Source of the DNA: Bolinopsis microptera
Lineage: Eukaryota > Ctenophora > Tentaculata > Lobata > Bolinopsidae
Reading direction: 5' to 3'
Assembly (NCBI RefSeq): GCF_026151205.1
Contig: NC_087072.1
Location: forward strand, 17,499,669 to 17,563,668
DNA length: 64,000 nucleotides
Position numbers and translations under genes: made by a program
The notes under the pieces: generated by a model
What the model saw: only the letters and a program-made list of their open reading frames with translations
Databases searched by the model: none
What the model was told of the DNA's origin: nothing
Part shown: piece after piece, positions 45,379 through 57,226 of the stretch
Layout: each line of letters begins with the position of its first letter
How positions within the stretch are numbered: the first letter of the stretch is position 1

Positions 45379-45619
45379 TCAAGACTGGCATCAGTATTGA
45401 AAATGACAAGATCGATGTAGGGCTGAAATTATTTCAGTCAGCCTAAAATCAAATAACACATGTTACTGCATAACTGCCTGCTATAGGGTTGGCACCCTAG
45501 GCGAGAAAAATTTTAATGAAATTGAGAAACACCTCAGAAATGTGGTAAGCCGGAGGAAGTTTAAGGCCCACTTTGTAGTTGGGGACTTCAATCTACCCGA
45601 AGTTAACTGGTGAGATGAT

Positions 45620-46033
45620 GTGTCCCCCACACTTCTTGGTGGCCGTTTCATAGATCTGTTCAATGATCTAGGCTTAACACAACTGATAAACCAACCCACT
45701 CATGGGAAAGGGAAGGTCCTCGACCTTCTCTTCTGTAACATGATAGGTGTTGTTGAAAATTCTGTGGTCCTGGGGAAAAATGAGATATGCTCCTCAGATC
45801 ACTTTGGGATAACCTTTACCGTTGAAATGAAGTTTAGAAAGAAGGTTATCAAACGTAAAATCCTAAACTACAAAAAAGCAGACTGGATCGGCCTGAACAA
45901 TGATCTGAAATCGGTTAGATGGGATGATCACCTTAACTGTGATGCAGAAACAGGATGGTTCCGTTTTAAGAAAATCCTGTTCCATCACATACACAACCGA
46001 ATCCCAACTATTACGATATTAGATTATAAATAA
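45620..46033 (+). pseudogene. LINE endonuclease C-terminal half
   Basis: RFIDLFNDLGLTQLINQPTH, LDLLFCN and CSSDHFGITF match the last conserved blocks of LINE APE endonucleases, including the catalytic SDH. A preceding block, VGDFNLPEVNW-like, is readable just upstream at about 45,575-45,610 before an in-frame stop (TGA) replaces the expected Trp. Confidence 0.85.
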
Positions 46034-46680
46034 TGGATCAGCCACCCTGGTTTGACTCTGACACCTATCAGCTGTGTCTCAAAAAGGAAAAACTGCGGGA
46101 CAAATCTAAAAGATCAGGCCTAGCAGAGGACTATGAAAAGTTCTCGCAATGTAGAAGAGATTTTCAAAATTTCGTCGACCAAAAAATGATCTCAAATTTT
46201 AATGATGATGATGATCCAGATTTTATATCAAAGAAATTCTGGGAACATGTAAAATCGGCGTCAAAATCTACTCGCATACCAAGAACAGTAAACTTTAACG
46301 GCATATTTAGAAACAATCTCTTAGACCGAGCTGAAATGTTCAATGAATATTTTGCCGAACAGTTTTCTGAAGCGAGTTTGTCATACGTTGTATGACCCGC
46401 CGCGCACGAAGTGCGCGGCTTCCCCTGTATCGTCAGGACGATTAAGACCATAGGACGTGACGATAAATACCATAGGACGATAAAGACCATAGTGAAACGA
46501 CCGTGGGGGTCGCAACGTTATACAAAAGCGAGTAACTATGATATTGATTTTGACTACAGTAATGATTCTGTAAACGACATTGAGTTCAGTACCAGCAGAA
46601 TCCGAAAAATTCTAAAAGACGTCAATGTTATAATAAAGCTGCTGGTACAGGTGGCATCCATGGCAAAATTTTAAAGAACT
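46033..46680 (+). pseudogene. LINE linker between endonuclease and RT, split by a MITE
   Basis: Residues PPWFDSDTYQLCLKKEKLR and KKFWEHVKS match the region between endonuclease and RT of CR1/Jockey-type elements. The frame runs to 46,377, meets the 148-bp hAT-like insertion, and continues in the same sense from 46,526. A further frame break occurs near 46,630. Confidence 0.8.
46378..46525. mobile_element. Small hAT-like MITE with 8-bp target duplication (copy 2)
   Basis: Starts TTGTCATACGTTGTATGACC and ends GGTCGCAACGTTATACAA; flanked by AAGCGAGT at 46370-46377 and 46526-46533. Shares the GCGCACGAAGTGCGCGGC palindrome with copy 1 at 18,644 but carries about 60 extra bases with internal repeats of ATAGGACGATAAAGACCATA. 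Taken with copy 1, two independent insertions with 8-bp duplications define the family. Confidence 0.9.
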
Positions 46681-46889
46681 GTAGAGATAGTATTGCATAT
46701 CCACTCTAGAGCCTTTTAAAAATTTCATATAACATAGGTCAGATACCATCTGAATGGAAATTGGCTAACGTAGTACCTGTGCATAAGAAAGGCCCCAAAA
46801 CTTTCGTTGAAAATTATCGGCCAATCTATGATCTAGCTCTCACCAGCCTTGCAATGAAATTTTTGAGAAAATTGTGAGAGATGAACTGT

Positions 46890-47576
46890 TGGCACGTGCG
46901 AAAGTTGAGAATTTTGCTCATTCGTGATTTCCAACAAATTCTGCTTTGCCACGACAGTTTAATGTCATTATATATGAATTTAATGCCAACTTGAATGAGT
47001 ATTAAGTGGCATATTCAGTCAGTGATCGACCGATATGCTTACCTAAACACAAGGAAATGTTCTTAAAGGAAAAATTTCGAAATCGTTGAAACTTCCTCCT
47101 TATTAATGAAGATATTAGTTTATATTTCGACTTTATAAAGTACCCTGACATTATAATCAAAAAGAGATGATATTTTACCAAAACCCATAATCATGGGTAG
47201 AGTGGACCGCTGCCAGTGTCTCTCTTTCCCAAACAAAAGGAAATGATATTAATTTGATTGACCGTTCTCAAATGCAAAATGATATTGATACCGAGAACTT
47301 CAGCTAATTCAATAAGTAATAACTACCACCCTTACCCCGAAATACTAGGTAGTAGGTATCGACCCGAACGCAACAGCATCTGATTGATGTAATCAATCGA
47401 AACTTATTACAATTCGTAAGCCGTGAATGAATGGGAAAAGCGAGCGACCGATTTCATTCTCGGTATCATTTTGCATTTGAGAACGGTCAATTAAATTAAT
47501 ATCATTTCCTTTTGTTTGGGAAAGAGAGACACTGGCAGCGGTCCACTCTACCCATGATTATGGGTTTTGGTAAAAT
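46890..47576. mobile_element. Partial copy of the palindrome-ended unit inside the LINE RT
   Basis: From GCACGTGCGAAAG to GGGTTTTGGTAAAAT this matches the second half of the tandem units at 14,226-18,336, including the terminal palindrome (47169-47576; the loop is longer and holds unrelated sequence). The unit's first half is missing. The LINE resumes directly after it. GAACT occurs on both sides, but because RT codons are missing a clean target duplication is not proven. Confidence 0.88.
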
Positions 47577-48708
47577 GAACTATCTCAAAGACCGTAAACA
47601 GTGTGTTATAATTGGGGGATCCCACTCAGAACTTAAGAATGTTAAATCAGGGGTTCCCCAAGGCTCCATTTTAGGACCTCTGTTCTTTGTACTCCTTATT
47701 AACGACATGTCAGAATGCTTAAGTGAAGGTACAAAAATAGCCCTATACGCTGATGACACCAAAATATGGCGTAAAATCTTGGGCTGGAGAGACCATGAGA
47801 TCCTACAAGCAGACATAAATGCCCTGTATTGCTGGGCAGTAAGAAACAAAATGAAGTTTCACCCAAATAAATGCAAGGTGCTTTCTATATCTAGAATAAG
47901 CGAAAAGGGAATTTTGAGTTTTTTCACCTTCCAGCTCTTTGAGTTTGTCTACACCTTAGATGGAATGGCACTAGATTTCGTCCAAAGCGAGAAAGACCTC
48001 GGGGTCTTTGTTAGAACAGACCTTAAGTGGGAGGAGAACTTAGTCGCTCTCTGTACGAAAGCTAGTTCACGTCTAGGTCTAATGAAAAGAACTCTACGGT
48101 TTATTAAGGACCGTAAACAAAAAATGGCATTCTATCTAGCGCTGGTTAGAAGCCTTTTTGAAAATTGCAGTGTTGTCTGGAGACCAACAAGTGTAGTTCT
48201 TAATAACAAAGTTGAAAACATCCAGCCCAGAGCAGTTAAGTGGATCCTTGGCGAACAGGATCATCACTATAATTACATAAAATATTTGGCTCGGTTAAGA
48301 GAGCTAGACATGTTGCCAATGGAGCTGAAGTTTGAATACACAGACTTACTATTATTTCACCAGATATACAATGGCCAATCTGTACTGAAGCTCCCATCCT
48401 ATTTAACCCCGATAACAACCAGTGAACAGGGTAGATTGCGTTCAAATATAAGGCAACCCTCGAGATATAATGAAGCTGATACATCTCAAATGCCTGATAT
48501 CAACCAGAGGCGACAGAACAGACACGACAACTTCTCCCTGAAATGTACTGTGGAAGCAAAGGCACACCCTTTTAAGAGAAGCTTCTTCTTCAGAACACAC
48601 AGTGTCTGGAATGATCTACCGACTGACCTTAAAGAGATGAGTGATGCTGGAACTTTCAAGGCGAACCTGGCAAAACACTTCTGGGACAAAATGACAGACC
48701 CCAACTAA
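47577..48708 (+). pseudogene. LINE reverse transcriptase, catalytic part and C-terminus
   Basis: Starts in the RT fingers/palm (NYLKDRKQCVIIGG), then VKSGVPQGSILGPLFFVLLIND (motif B) and the catalytic YADDTKIW (motif C), followed by KFHPNKCKVL, KDLGVFV and a long C-terminal region to a stop at 48708. The open frame spans over 370 codons with no stop. Motif A (LDFSKAFD-type) is missing because of the insertion and deletion immediately upstream. Confidence 0.9.
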
Positions 48709-48720
48709 GTCCAGGAATGC

Positions 48721-49607
48721 AAATGATATTTATAGGTGGGCACCTGCCACTGATAGATCGGTCACGATACTGAATATAACAAGTATAATAGAACTATATC
48801 TATTAAATCACATTTACTTTCTGTCGCCAGGATGTGGCCCTTGCGTGGTCCTCAATGAATATACGAAATTGGATTACGCGAAATTAAAGCAGAATATAGC
48901 GTGTAGCCATGCTTTTCAGCGCTGTGTTAGTGTTACGAATGCCGCGCATTATGCATTGTTGCTACCGCATCTTCAGTCGCATCGTGGTAACATGTATATT
49001 ATTTATTTTGATAATTATAAATTTGTGTGTTTTAGATTAATTTTGTGTGTTTAGATGGAGGTGGTGTTAGTGAGTCTGGGGGTAGAAAAATTACCTGTAA
49101 TACGTATACCCCCAGAACTTGTACCACTTACACATGCTTTTAGTATTTCTACGATATGGTCTACCACTTTTACACAGCATATTGCATGCATGGTGTCATT
49201 TATTTTAAATTCTCTTTGCTGTATTGTATATGATTGATTGAGGAGCACTACCCGAAGGCATTACTCGGCACTAACGCCTTAAAATCTTTAATTACAATCA
49301 AATATAAATATATGCACACAATGTATAAAGTATTAATAATGTATAAAATATGATTATGCTATTAGCAAATTTAAATAGTACTATTAAGAATTTTAAATAA
49401 CTCTTATCTCTTGACATAAATTTAGAACAGCGACACAGGTACTGAAGAATGCGCGGTGATATTTTTATCTTTTAAAAGTTGTAAATGACAGTGAAATTGC
49501 GCGGTTTCGATAGCATTGTAAAAAATGCTCGAAGATAGTCATATTTTGTTATGAGGTTAAAGTTTTGTTGCTCGTTATTATGATCAACGTATGTTGTACC
49601 AAATTAT
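48721..49607. other. LINE 3' flank and inter-element DNA
   Basis: Probably the 3' untranslated part of the plus-strand LINE followed by the 3' part of the minus-strand LINE. No coding frame of note; the boundary between the two elements was not resolved. Confidence 0.45.
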
Positions 49608-51030
49608 TTAAATTTCTAAAAGTACGAAATTTGAGTTGTCCCAGTCCTTGTCATCCGGTTTATGTGCTTGTGCAGTAAGCACATGCTTGTTGACTGTAGA
49701 CTTGAATGAATTTAGGAATTTGTCTTGTAGGCAAGTGGTGACATATTTTATGTCCTTGTTAATAATGTTGACTGTTTGGTTATATAACTTAGGCCCAATG
49801 TAAGAAATGCTCTTGTCTGAATTACATAAACGGTTAAATGGTACTGCAAAGAACTCAGGTTCTCTTCTAGGTGCGTTTAAGTTTGAAACAATGAACATTC
49901 TTGTAATATTTGGTGGTGCAGTGTTAGAATAAACTTTGTGCATTAAGCATAATATACATTTAGCTATCACGTTCGGTAAAGCTAATACTTCTAGTTTATT
50001 GAAAATTTCTTTTGTGTGTGAAGGTGTGCTATTCAGATCTTTGTCATAAAAATAGCGGTGGTATTTGTTATCTGCAGCGCGAATGCCCTTTTTCTGGGCC
50101 GAGAAGACTCTTTTAACGGAGTTTAGCGATCTTGTTCCCCAAACTGTGCAGCAGTAGTACAAGTGAGACTGAACAAAGCTGTTGTATATCAACTTGAGTG
50201 TTTTGTTAGGTACCGAGCCTTTGAGTTTGTAGAGAATACCCGCATTTCTAGATACTTTAGTGGCTAAATGTCTAATGTGGTGGGCCCAATTTAGCTTAGT
50301 ATCAATGATCACGCCAAGAAACTTTTCGTGATAACTTTGCTTTAGTCGCTCACCTCCCATGTAGATTTCTATATCCTTAGTTTTTTTATTTGTAAAGATC
50401 ATATATTTAGTTTTGCTAGCATTTAATTTGAGCCCGTTATTAGTAGCCCAATCAATTATCAAAGTCAGAATCTCATTCACCAATGCATTAAGTTGTTCAA
50501 ATGTATCTGTACTTATTATTAGGTTTGCGTCGTCAGCGAAATAAATATGTTTAGCTAAATTACTAATCTGAGGAAGGTCGTTGATGTAGATTATGAACAG
50601 AATTGGTCCGAGAATGGAGCCCTGTGGTACTCCGTAGTTAAGTTTGAGGTGAGAGGACTTGCAGTTGTTGACGCTCACGTATTGCTCTCTATCGGTTAGA
50701 TATGAGTGAAACCAAGATAAAGCCAACCCCCGAACTCCATAGTGCTCAAGTTTTCTCAGAAGAATACTGCTGTCAACCATGTCAAAGGCCTTGCTGTAGT
50801 CCAATAGAAGCAGTGCTGTGACCTGCTTTTTTTCTAGTGCCCTGTGAATATGGTTTTGGGCTTCTAGTAAAGCATGTTCGCAGCTGTGCCCAGCCCGAAA
50901 TCCGTATTGAGAGTCAAATAGGATTTTCTCTGTCTTTAAGTGATCTAATAGTCGCGCTTGCATAATTTTTTCAAAGATTTTTGAGAAACATGAGAGTAGT
51001 GAGATAGGTCGATAGTTTGAAATATGTACT
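49608..51030 (-). mobile_element. 5'-truncated LINE with an open reverse transcriptase frame
   Basis: The frame is open from NYRPISLLSC (about 51,025) to a stop at 49,608, about 470 residues. It has FRAGHSCEHAL, LLDYSKAFDMVD (motif A), YGVPQGSILGPILFIIYIND (motif B) and YFADDANL (motif C, catalytic DD), then KTKYMIF, KFLGVIID and LYYCCTVWG. All RT catalytic aspartates are present, but the endonuclease is missing, so this copy cannot mobilise itself. It is a different LINE lineage from the plus-strand element. The break at about 51,030 coincides with the repeat beginning at 51,066. Confidence 0.92.
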
Positions 51031-51065
51031 ATTTGTCAAAGTTTCAACTCAAATCAAATCAAAAT

Positions 51066-51342
51066 CATATAATATATATCCAGTGCATAAAATGGCTAAT
51101 ATGAATTCTTCAAACCTATCATTATGAAGAAGACTGTGTAGTTGTAAATTGTCATTGAACATGTGGTAGAAACCTGGAAACCATGAAAAACTGGATCGGT
51201 TTACAATGTCAAGTAATAATGCAGTTCAGAATGATATGTTTAGCAACAAAAATCCATATTAATATTAGCTGATAAAAGTGTTACAGAAGCAAACGATAAA
51301 CGCATGTTTACAGATAATCTTTATTCTCCTGTTTCTGTCATT
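51066..51342. repeat. Dispersed repeat, copy 2 (compact)
   Basis: Matches 43371-43540 and 43930-44012 as described there, in the same orientation, with the two blocks nearly adjacent. Confidence 0.85.
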
Positions 51343-51967
51343 GCTTGTAGGTCTCCTCCCTGTAGGCTTATTTACTTCTACTACTGTCATATAGTGCTGA
51401 ATGCTGATTGCGGTGATCTCGTTTATTAGATCTATACGCTGTTTATTTATATTAGGTAGTGCGCCATCGACAGTTCGAGCCGCGCGTACCGACTGTAGGA
51501 TGGTTTTTTAGCGCTAATTTCGGCCAGCACAAAATTCTTGAAACAAATGCGTATTGAGTAACCTTCCCTTGATCCAATTTTAACAAAAATTGGTCAGCTT
51601 ACTCATAGACTTACAAAAAAGCTGTCCGAAAAATTTAGAGCATATCAAACCATCAGACTGAGACATTATGTTACATTTACAGCTAAAAGCAGCGTATTTT
51701 GCCCCATTTTATCCCTTTTTCATCACTATATCAACTCCGATATCCACCAAATTTTACGGACAGTTGTAAAAGCCCTATTGAAAGGTCTTCACAAATTTTC
51801 AGAATGATCTAATTTAAGGAACCAAAGATATGACAAAATAATACGACAAAAATCAACGAATTTCGTCAAATTACGCGACTTTTGCTCCAAAAGCCGCGCA
51901 CCATTAAATATGGCACCTAGGCAAAACTCACTGATCATTCCAAAAAGGTATGACAAATTTGGTACTG

Positions 51968-52060
51968 AGAAAATTCTCACAGTCTCTAGAAAACAATGGT
52001 ACAAAAATTTTGAAAATTCTCACAGTCTCTAGAAAACAATGGTACAAAAATTTTGAAAAT
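51968..52060. repeat. 44-bp direct repeat, two copies
   Basis: AATTCTCACAGTCTCTAGAA through ACAATGGTACAAAAATTTTG is present twice in tandem without change. Confidence 0.93.
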
Positions 52061-53309
52061 TCGAGCAAGTTTATTTTTAATTTTATCGATCGTGCACCCC
52101 CTATTAGTATTTAGTATTTATATTATACAATTAGTTATGGTAGTGGTACTACTTTAAATTTCCGAGAAATGCAAATTTTTGCAGTTTTATTAACGTTTAA
52201 AGCCATTCCACTGATTATATGTCTGTTTCCAAGTTTATCGACTAATTTCTTGACGAAATATGATGGAGGTATTAGTCCTGTATTTAAAATGAAAATATAT
52301 CGTCTAGACAGACACTGCGGGTTAATGTAAAGAAATAAAGCCGATGATTTAACATCTAATAAACCTCAAGCAAGAGGTTCTAAAGAAACACTGAATTTGA
52401 CAGTTTAAATCAAATTTTGAAACTGCCATGTTATAAATTCGTAAAAGTAAACGCCCAAACCAACACCGTTTATCAAAAATGCAAGTTTATAAATACAGGA
52501 CTCCCACTATTAACGCTAAATTTATCATCCCACAATACTGAACGTATTACTTTCATGACACCAGATATATAAAACGTGTGACTATATAGACTGGTGGGAT
52601 ACTGGTGAGGTGCGACCTAAAATTAAAAATGTTAACATAGCGATACTTGATAGTCCGAGCTGCTATACTTCGTCAGAGACATATTGACTCCCCAGATAAA
52701 ATAATATAATAGTAAAATCAATATCAGGAATTATGGAGTTAAATTTCAACTGGTGATGTCGCGCCATTTGTCCACTAAGATTTATGATTGGCATTTATAG
52801 CTTTGTCCTTTCGATTCTTCTGACGTTACTATAATACTACAGAAATCAGAACATATCATCGTAAAGGGTTATAAATACACAATATTATTTTGGTAGCACT
52901 CAGTACTGAATTATATAACTGAATAGTCTAACGAATAGCATTTGTGCTAAATTATAATTATTTACATGTGTGTCTACAAGTGTGTCTGAGTATATTTTTG
53001 AATAACTGATGGCATATTAGCTATTATTATTTGTCTGGTGAGGCAATAATTAAAGTAAAGGCAGTCACTCAGACGGTCAAACAGTGATCACACAAGAATG
53101 ATGGACCGATATTAATCGGTGACCAACTTGAACTATAATGTCGCGTCGATCGCAAATGAAATTAGACTCAGCTTTGAATTTCTTCAAATTGAGTCGGCAC
53201 CGTACACGTACAAAAATACCAGTATTGAGTGATCTTAAGTTTAACTGTTTAAACCTTAAGGGAGATAATGGGCAAACAGCTATAATATGACCTCTATATA
53301 TAACTTCCA

Positions 53310-53480
53310 CACGGATTTAAACGGCCTCCATATGTCCTACATATTACGGCTTTTAAACGGCCTCCATATGACTTCCATAAGGCTTCCATGAACGGCCTCC
53401 AAACGGCCTTCGTGATACCTAGTCCATGCACCCTCTTTACAGTTCCAATATAATGCCTCCATATCAAACCTCCGTGTAGT
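53310..53480. repeat. Degenerate ACGGCCTCCATATG repeat
   Basis: Five or more copies of CGGCCTCCATATG or CGGCCTCCAAA with TTCCATA spacers, irregular in spacing; an old minisatellite. Confidence 0.7.
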
Positions 53481-54214
53481 GGGGCCTATGAAAGTATGAA
53501 GGCCGTATCGAAGTCAGATATGGCCCATATCTTATTATCCCAAACTTATTTTAATAGAATTTATATGGTAAGTCTATAGAATATTGAAGCTATTAATGAT
53601 AAATTATTACTAAGAATAAAAATGTTCTGTTTACTTTAAGATTAACTCCGTTATGGCTAGTTTCAATAAAAACGTATATAATTATATACGTTTTTTAGTT
53701 TCAGTTACTCAGTTAGTTTCAGTTATGATGTTGAAAATTCGAACGATTTAAACATGCACTAAGATCATGACACTAATGACTGATAAATGAAGTTAATTAC
53801 TAGAAGTATAGTCTTGGTCGTCAAGGTTAAAATAGTGGAAAGGATAAAGAATCAATGATAATTTCAGTAAAAAATAAACTGTACGTTCCAAATGCCACTA
53901 TAATAAAGACAAAGAAATCGTAAATACATAAACGTACGAAGAACACCAAAAGTAGAATAAACGCTCCGTCAAAGCCTGGACGACTACCATTACCATATCC
54001 AACAAAGTGTAAAGTTTGGATCCCACGTGGGACACTATGGGGCAGGTGGGGTCAGTGGTGAAACTTCGCTACAATAATGCTAACGCTCTGGTGCCTCCAT
54101 TGAGAGGTCAGGACAGCTGGAGTTTACAAGCTACCGTTCCTATACTGAATAATAACCTTTACGTATGATGAATACATCAGTCATGTGTCCATCATGTATG
54201 TAGGTCCCCCGAGA

Positions 54215-54362
54215 AACTTGTCATACAGATCATTAATGACACTAATATTTAATCTTATATTAGAAACTTTTCATAAGGATTATTAATGACACTAATATTT
54301 AATCTTATATTAGAAACTTTTCATAAGGATTATTAATGACACTAATATTTAATCTTATATTC
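54215..54362. repeat. 50-bp minisatellite, about three copies
   Basis: The unit GAAACTTTTCATAAGGATTA plus TTAATGACACTAATATTTAA and TCTTATATTA is repeated at 50-base spacing; the first copy has TGTCATACAGATC at its start. Confidence 0.93.
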
Positions 54363-55544
54363 TAATTTTAGAAGTACCCTGAAGACTACATCATGGCTCA
54401 TAAAGATTTGTCATGCAATTTAAAAGCTCATAAAGATTTAAGTTACAAGTAAAGAAGCTTAAGTTATGCGCATAGACCAAGAAAATAACGTTTTGCCCCA
54501 ATAAGTATTAAGTATGAGTCACTAATAGTAATAGAAGTTAATATTTATAGAATCAAATTTAAAACAAGATAAGATGGCTTGATCAGTTTTTGTAGTTGAT
54601 TATTAACAAGCAGTATCACCAATATCGTTAAGTGTGGCTTCAGTCAATAGAGTCATTGTCGTCAAGTTTTAAAAATCAAGGTTCAACCAAATTTATGAGG
54701 AAGGGTAAAACTAATTGCCTACATATCAAAAATGTTTAAAGATTAGGTTAACTTTACATGCCGTATTTTGTGCTAATATGGTCACAGTTGCCTTCTTCCA
54801 TTGTGAAACATTTAGACCAAAACAATTTCTCTGCTTTGTCATAACCAACTAAATATTTCTTTGTGTTTTAGAACGTAAATGTCCTGGTCAGTGAAATAAT
54901 CATAGAATTAAATTCTGCTTAATGTGCTCAACTCTTCTCTTTCTTCCTTAACTCTTCTCTTTCTTCCTCAATGTCACTTTAATACGATAAATACGATATA
55001 ATATTTTTGCGAAAATACAGTTAAAGGCATGGATCATAACTATTCCTTACTCTCTTATAATCAGTATTCAGTATGTGGTGCCCGTCATATTGATCATATT
55101 AATGCCGGAAAGCTCCTCAAAACCTGTAAACAAATCCCAGCAAATTGAAAAAATCAATATCATTATCATTTGCGATCGTTGCTCATAAAGCCATACTTAT
55201 TCGAAACAGACTGGTCAGGACTGGTCACAGTATAAAACTAATATAGTTATACAGCGTCAGATTCTGTCTACGAGAATCATACGGGCAAATCCATAGAAAT
55301 ACAACCAATCTTTGAGATTAAACCTTTAAAACTTAAAGTTATCAACCAACTTGGGGCCTGTAACCTGCGCAGAAATTAGTTAGACTGAGCAGAATAATAT
55401 CAGATATTTAGAATATGGTTACTGCAATACAAGAATGATAGAATTTTTTTTGGAAATATACAGGGTGGGCCAAAAGTCAGTGTGCAAACGTTTGGTCTTA
55501 TACCTCCGCCGTATTTTATATTCGAGAGCTGTTGCTTTGCAAAT

Positions 55545-55584
55545 GGCATACTGTACCTTCTTGTTAAAGAAGGTACAGTATGCC
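55545..55584. repeat. Perfect 18-bp hairpin
   Basis: GGCATACTGTACCTTCTT, a four-base loop, then the exact complement AAGAAGGTACAGTATGCC. It lies about 80 bases inside the left end of the mariner-like element. Confidence 0.95.
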
Positions 55585-55800
55585 GTCGCCAAAATTTGAA
55601 AATTCGAATATTTTAAACCACGTCCATTCAATATTAAAACACCTATATTGTTCTCTCTGAACATGCTGGACGCCTAATTTTTTCAGAGACGGTAGATTAT
55701 TAAATGTTGCATCTGATCTGAAAAACTGAGGCAAAACAAATTAGAAATGACGACGTTATGAAGCATTTTGTGTATCTCGTTCAAAAATTGATTGGGATTA

Positions 55801-57226
55801 CCTTATCGGTCATAATTATCACGGACATTACTGTCACGCTGAAGACCTTAGCGTGAATAATTATGTCCGTGAAAATGATGTCTGAGGCATTAAGGTCCGT
55901 AAATAATAAAGTTCGGTAATTATTTCCATTAATTTTAATGTGTGTGTCCCTACATATGCGTAGATACTAGATATGTGTGTAGCCGATTACTATATTAGCT
56001 TATTAGTATACTAGGACAAATATAATCACTCCTCAGTCACATTCTAGAGTTCAGAAAAAGAGTAAAACACTTATTAAACAAGAATTGCGCCCGTTGTTTC
56101 GTTTTGGCGGACGCTAGATTTCCATTGACTATAACTATAAGTATAAGCTCTAATCAGCTCACTTCATAATAATAATATTGATAAATTATGCTTTAAATAC
56201 GGGAAACACTTGAAAATGAAATTCAATTCAATTGCCGTAGAACTTAACTTGTATCTGTGATTCAAAAAATTGTAAGCAAAAGTAAACTATACTCATGTTT
56301 TATACACATCAGTACACTACGCGTGCCACGTACAAATTTGGCCTATTACCTAATACTATACATTACATAGTATACATTAAATACACTCGCGCCGCGCATT
56401 CATTGACCAAAGGCTAGCTATACAGTATACACCACATCTCCGTAAGCAATCGTCGCGCGGTGCGCGCGGCAAGTTGACATGGTAACTAACGAAAGGAAGG
56501 AAGGAATGACAACATATTTAAACCTAACTACCTGATCGTTCTCCAAAATCCGGATCCACGTTTTTCTGCAAAAACGACCATTCATAACCTTTCACTACAC
56601 TATTGCTTTTTTACAAAAGGGTGAAATGGAAAAAATCACCAAAAATGTCCACAATATCAGTAAAACTAAAACATGACATATTTTGACAGGCAAAATTCAC
56701 ATAACTGCCGATTTAGGGATGAAGGAGTGTGTTTAGGGTTCTGAAAGTATCATACGCTAATACAAATGGCATGGTGGAAAATGGTTAACTTTAGTCAAGG
56801 TCTCATGTCTCTACGACCTTCGGTTTTTGCGCAATGAATCCCGCGCAAACTCCATGCGGGAACTTAAACTTCCCGACATCGTAGCGAGACCTAAAACCTC
56901 GACCAAAGTTAACCTTTTCCTACTGTTTGTATTGAAGTAATATACATTTAGAAATCCTTCTATACTCCTTCGTGACTAAATTGACGATATAACGAATTTT
57001 ACCTGTTAAAAATTGATGAAAAATATGGGTGTGGCCGGAGGACCACTAAAATGGTCGAGTTGGAACTTGAAATTTTTTTTGTGGTTATTGAACCTAAGGA
57101 TCAACAGATAAGAACATACTGGAAGATATTAAATAACATTTTGTTTTTACCTACCTAGTGAATAATTATGTCCGCGAATAATTATGTCCGTGAAAAAGTT
57201 GTCCGTGATAATTGTGACCGATAAGG
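55801..57226. mobile_element. Inner TIR element with CCTTATCGGTCA ends
   Basis: Both ends read inward CCTTATCGGTCAYAATTATC and continue ACGGACA; TA is found on each side (55799-55800 and 57227-57228). The ends also contain repeated TAATTATGTCCGTGA words, four or more on the right, forming subterminal repeats. No coding frame. TA duplication and TIRs suggest a Tc1/mariner-superfamily MITE of 1.43 kb. Confidence 0.83.
56690..57010. repeat. Imperfect hairpin inside the inner element
   Basis: Arms run from about 56,700 (GATTTAGGGATGAAGGAG, TACAAATGGCATGGTGGAAA, GGTTAACTTTAGTCAAGG) to a complementary series ending near 57,000 (CCTCGACCAAAGTTAACC, TTTGTATTGAAG, CTCCTTCGTGACTAAATT). The centre is near 56,848. 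Several mismatches; probably a third transposon nested within the second, or the second element's own fold. Confidence 0.75.

Larger units (their letters stand above)
44608..48720 (+). mobile_element. Non-LTR retrotransposon (CR1/Jockey-like LINE), interrupted and degraded
   Basis: One element in one orientation, in order: N-terminal region (44617-45060), APE-type endonuclease (45061-45830), linker (46033-46680), reverse transcriptase (46740-46890 and 47577-48200) and C-terminal region to the stop at 48708. It is broken by a G-run at 45,334, a frameshift and stops around 45,380-45,610, a 148-bp hAT-like insertion at 46,378, and a palindrome-bearing insertion at 46,890-47,576 that coincides with loss of roughly 80-90 codons of the RT. 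It is certainly inactive. Confidence 0.9.
51343..55460. other. No gene recognised; several small tandem repeats
   Basis: No exon chain or domain is seen on either strand. The region holds a 44-bp two-copy repeat (51,968-52,060), a diffuse ACGGCCTCCATATG repeat (53,310-53,480), a 20-bp palindrome ACGTATATAATTATATACGT near 53,670 and a 50-bp three-copy repeat (54,215-54,362). Confidence 0.55.
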
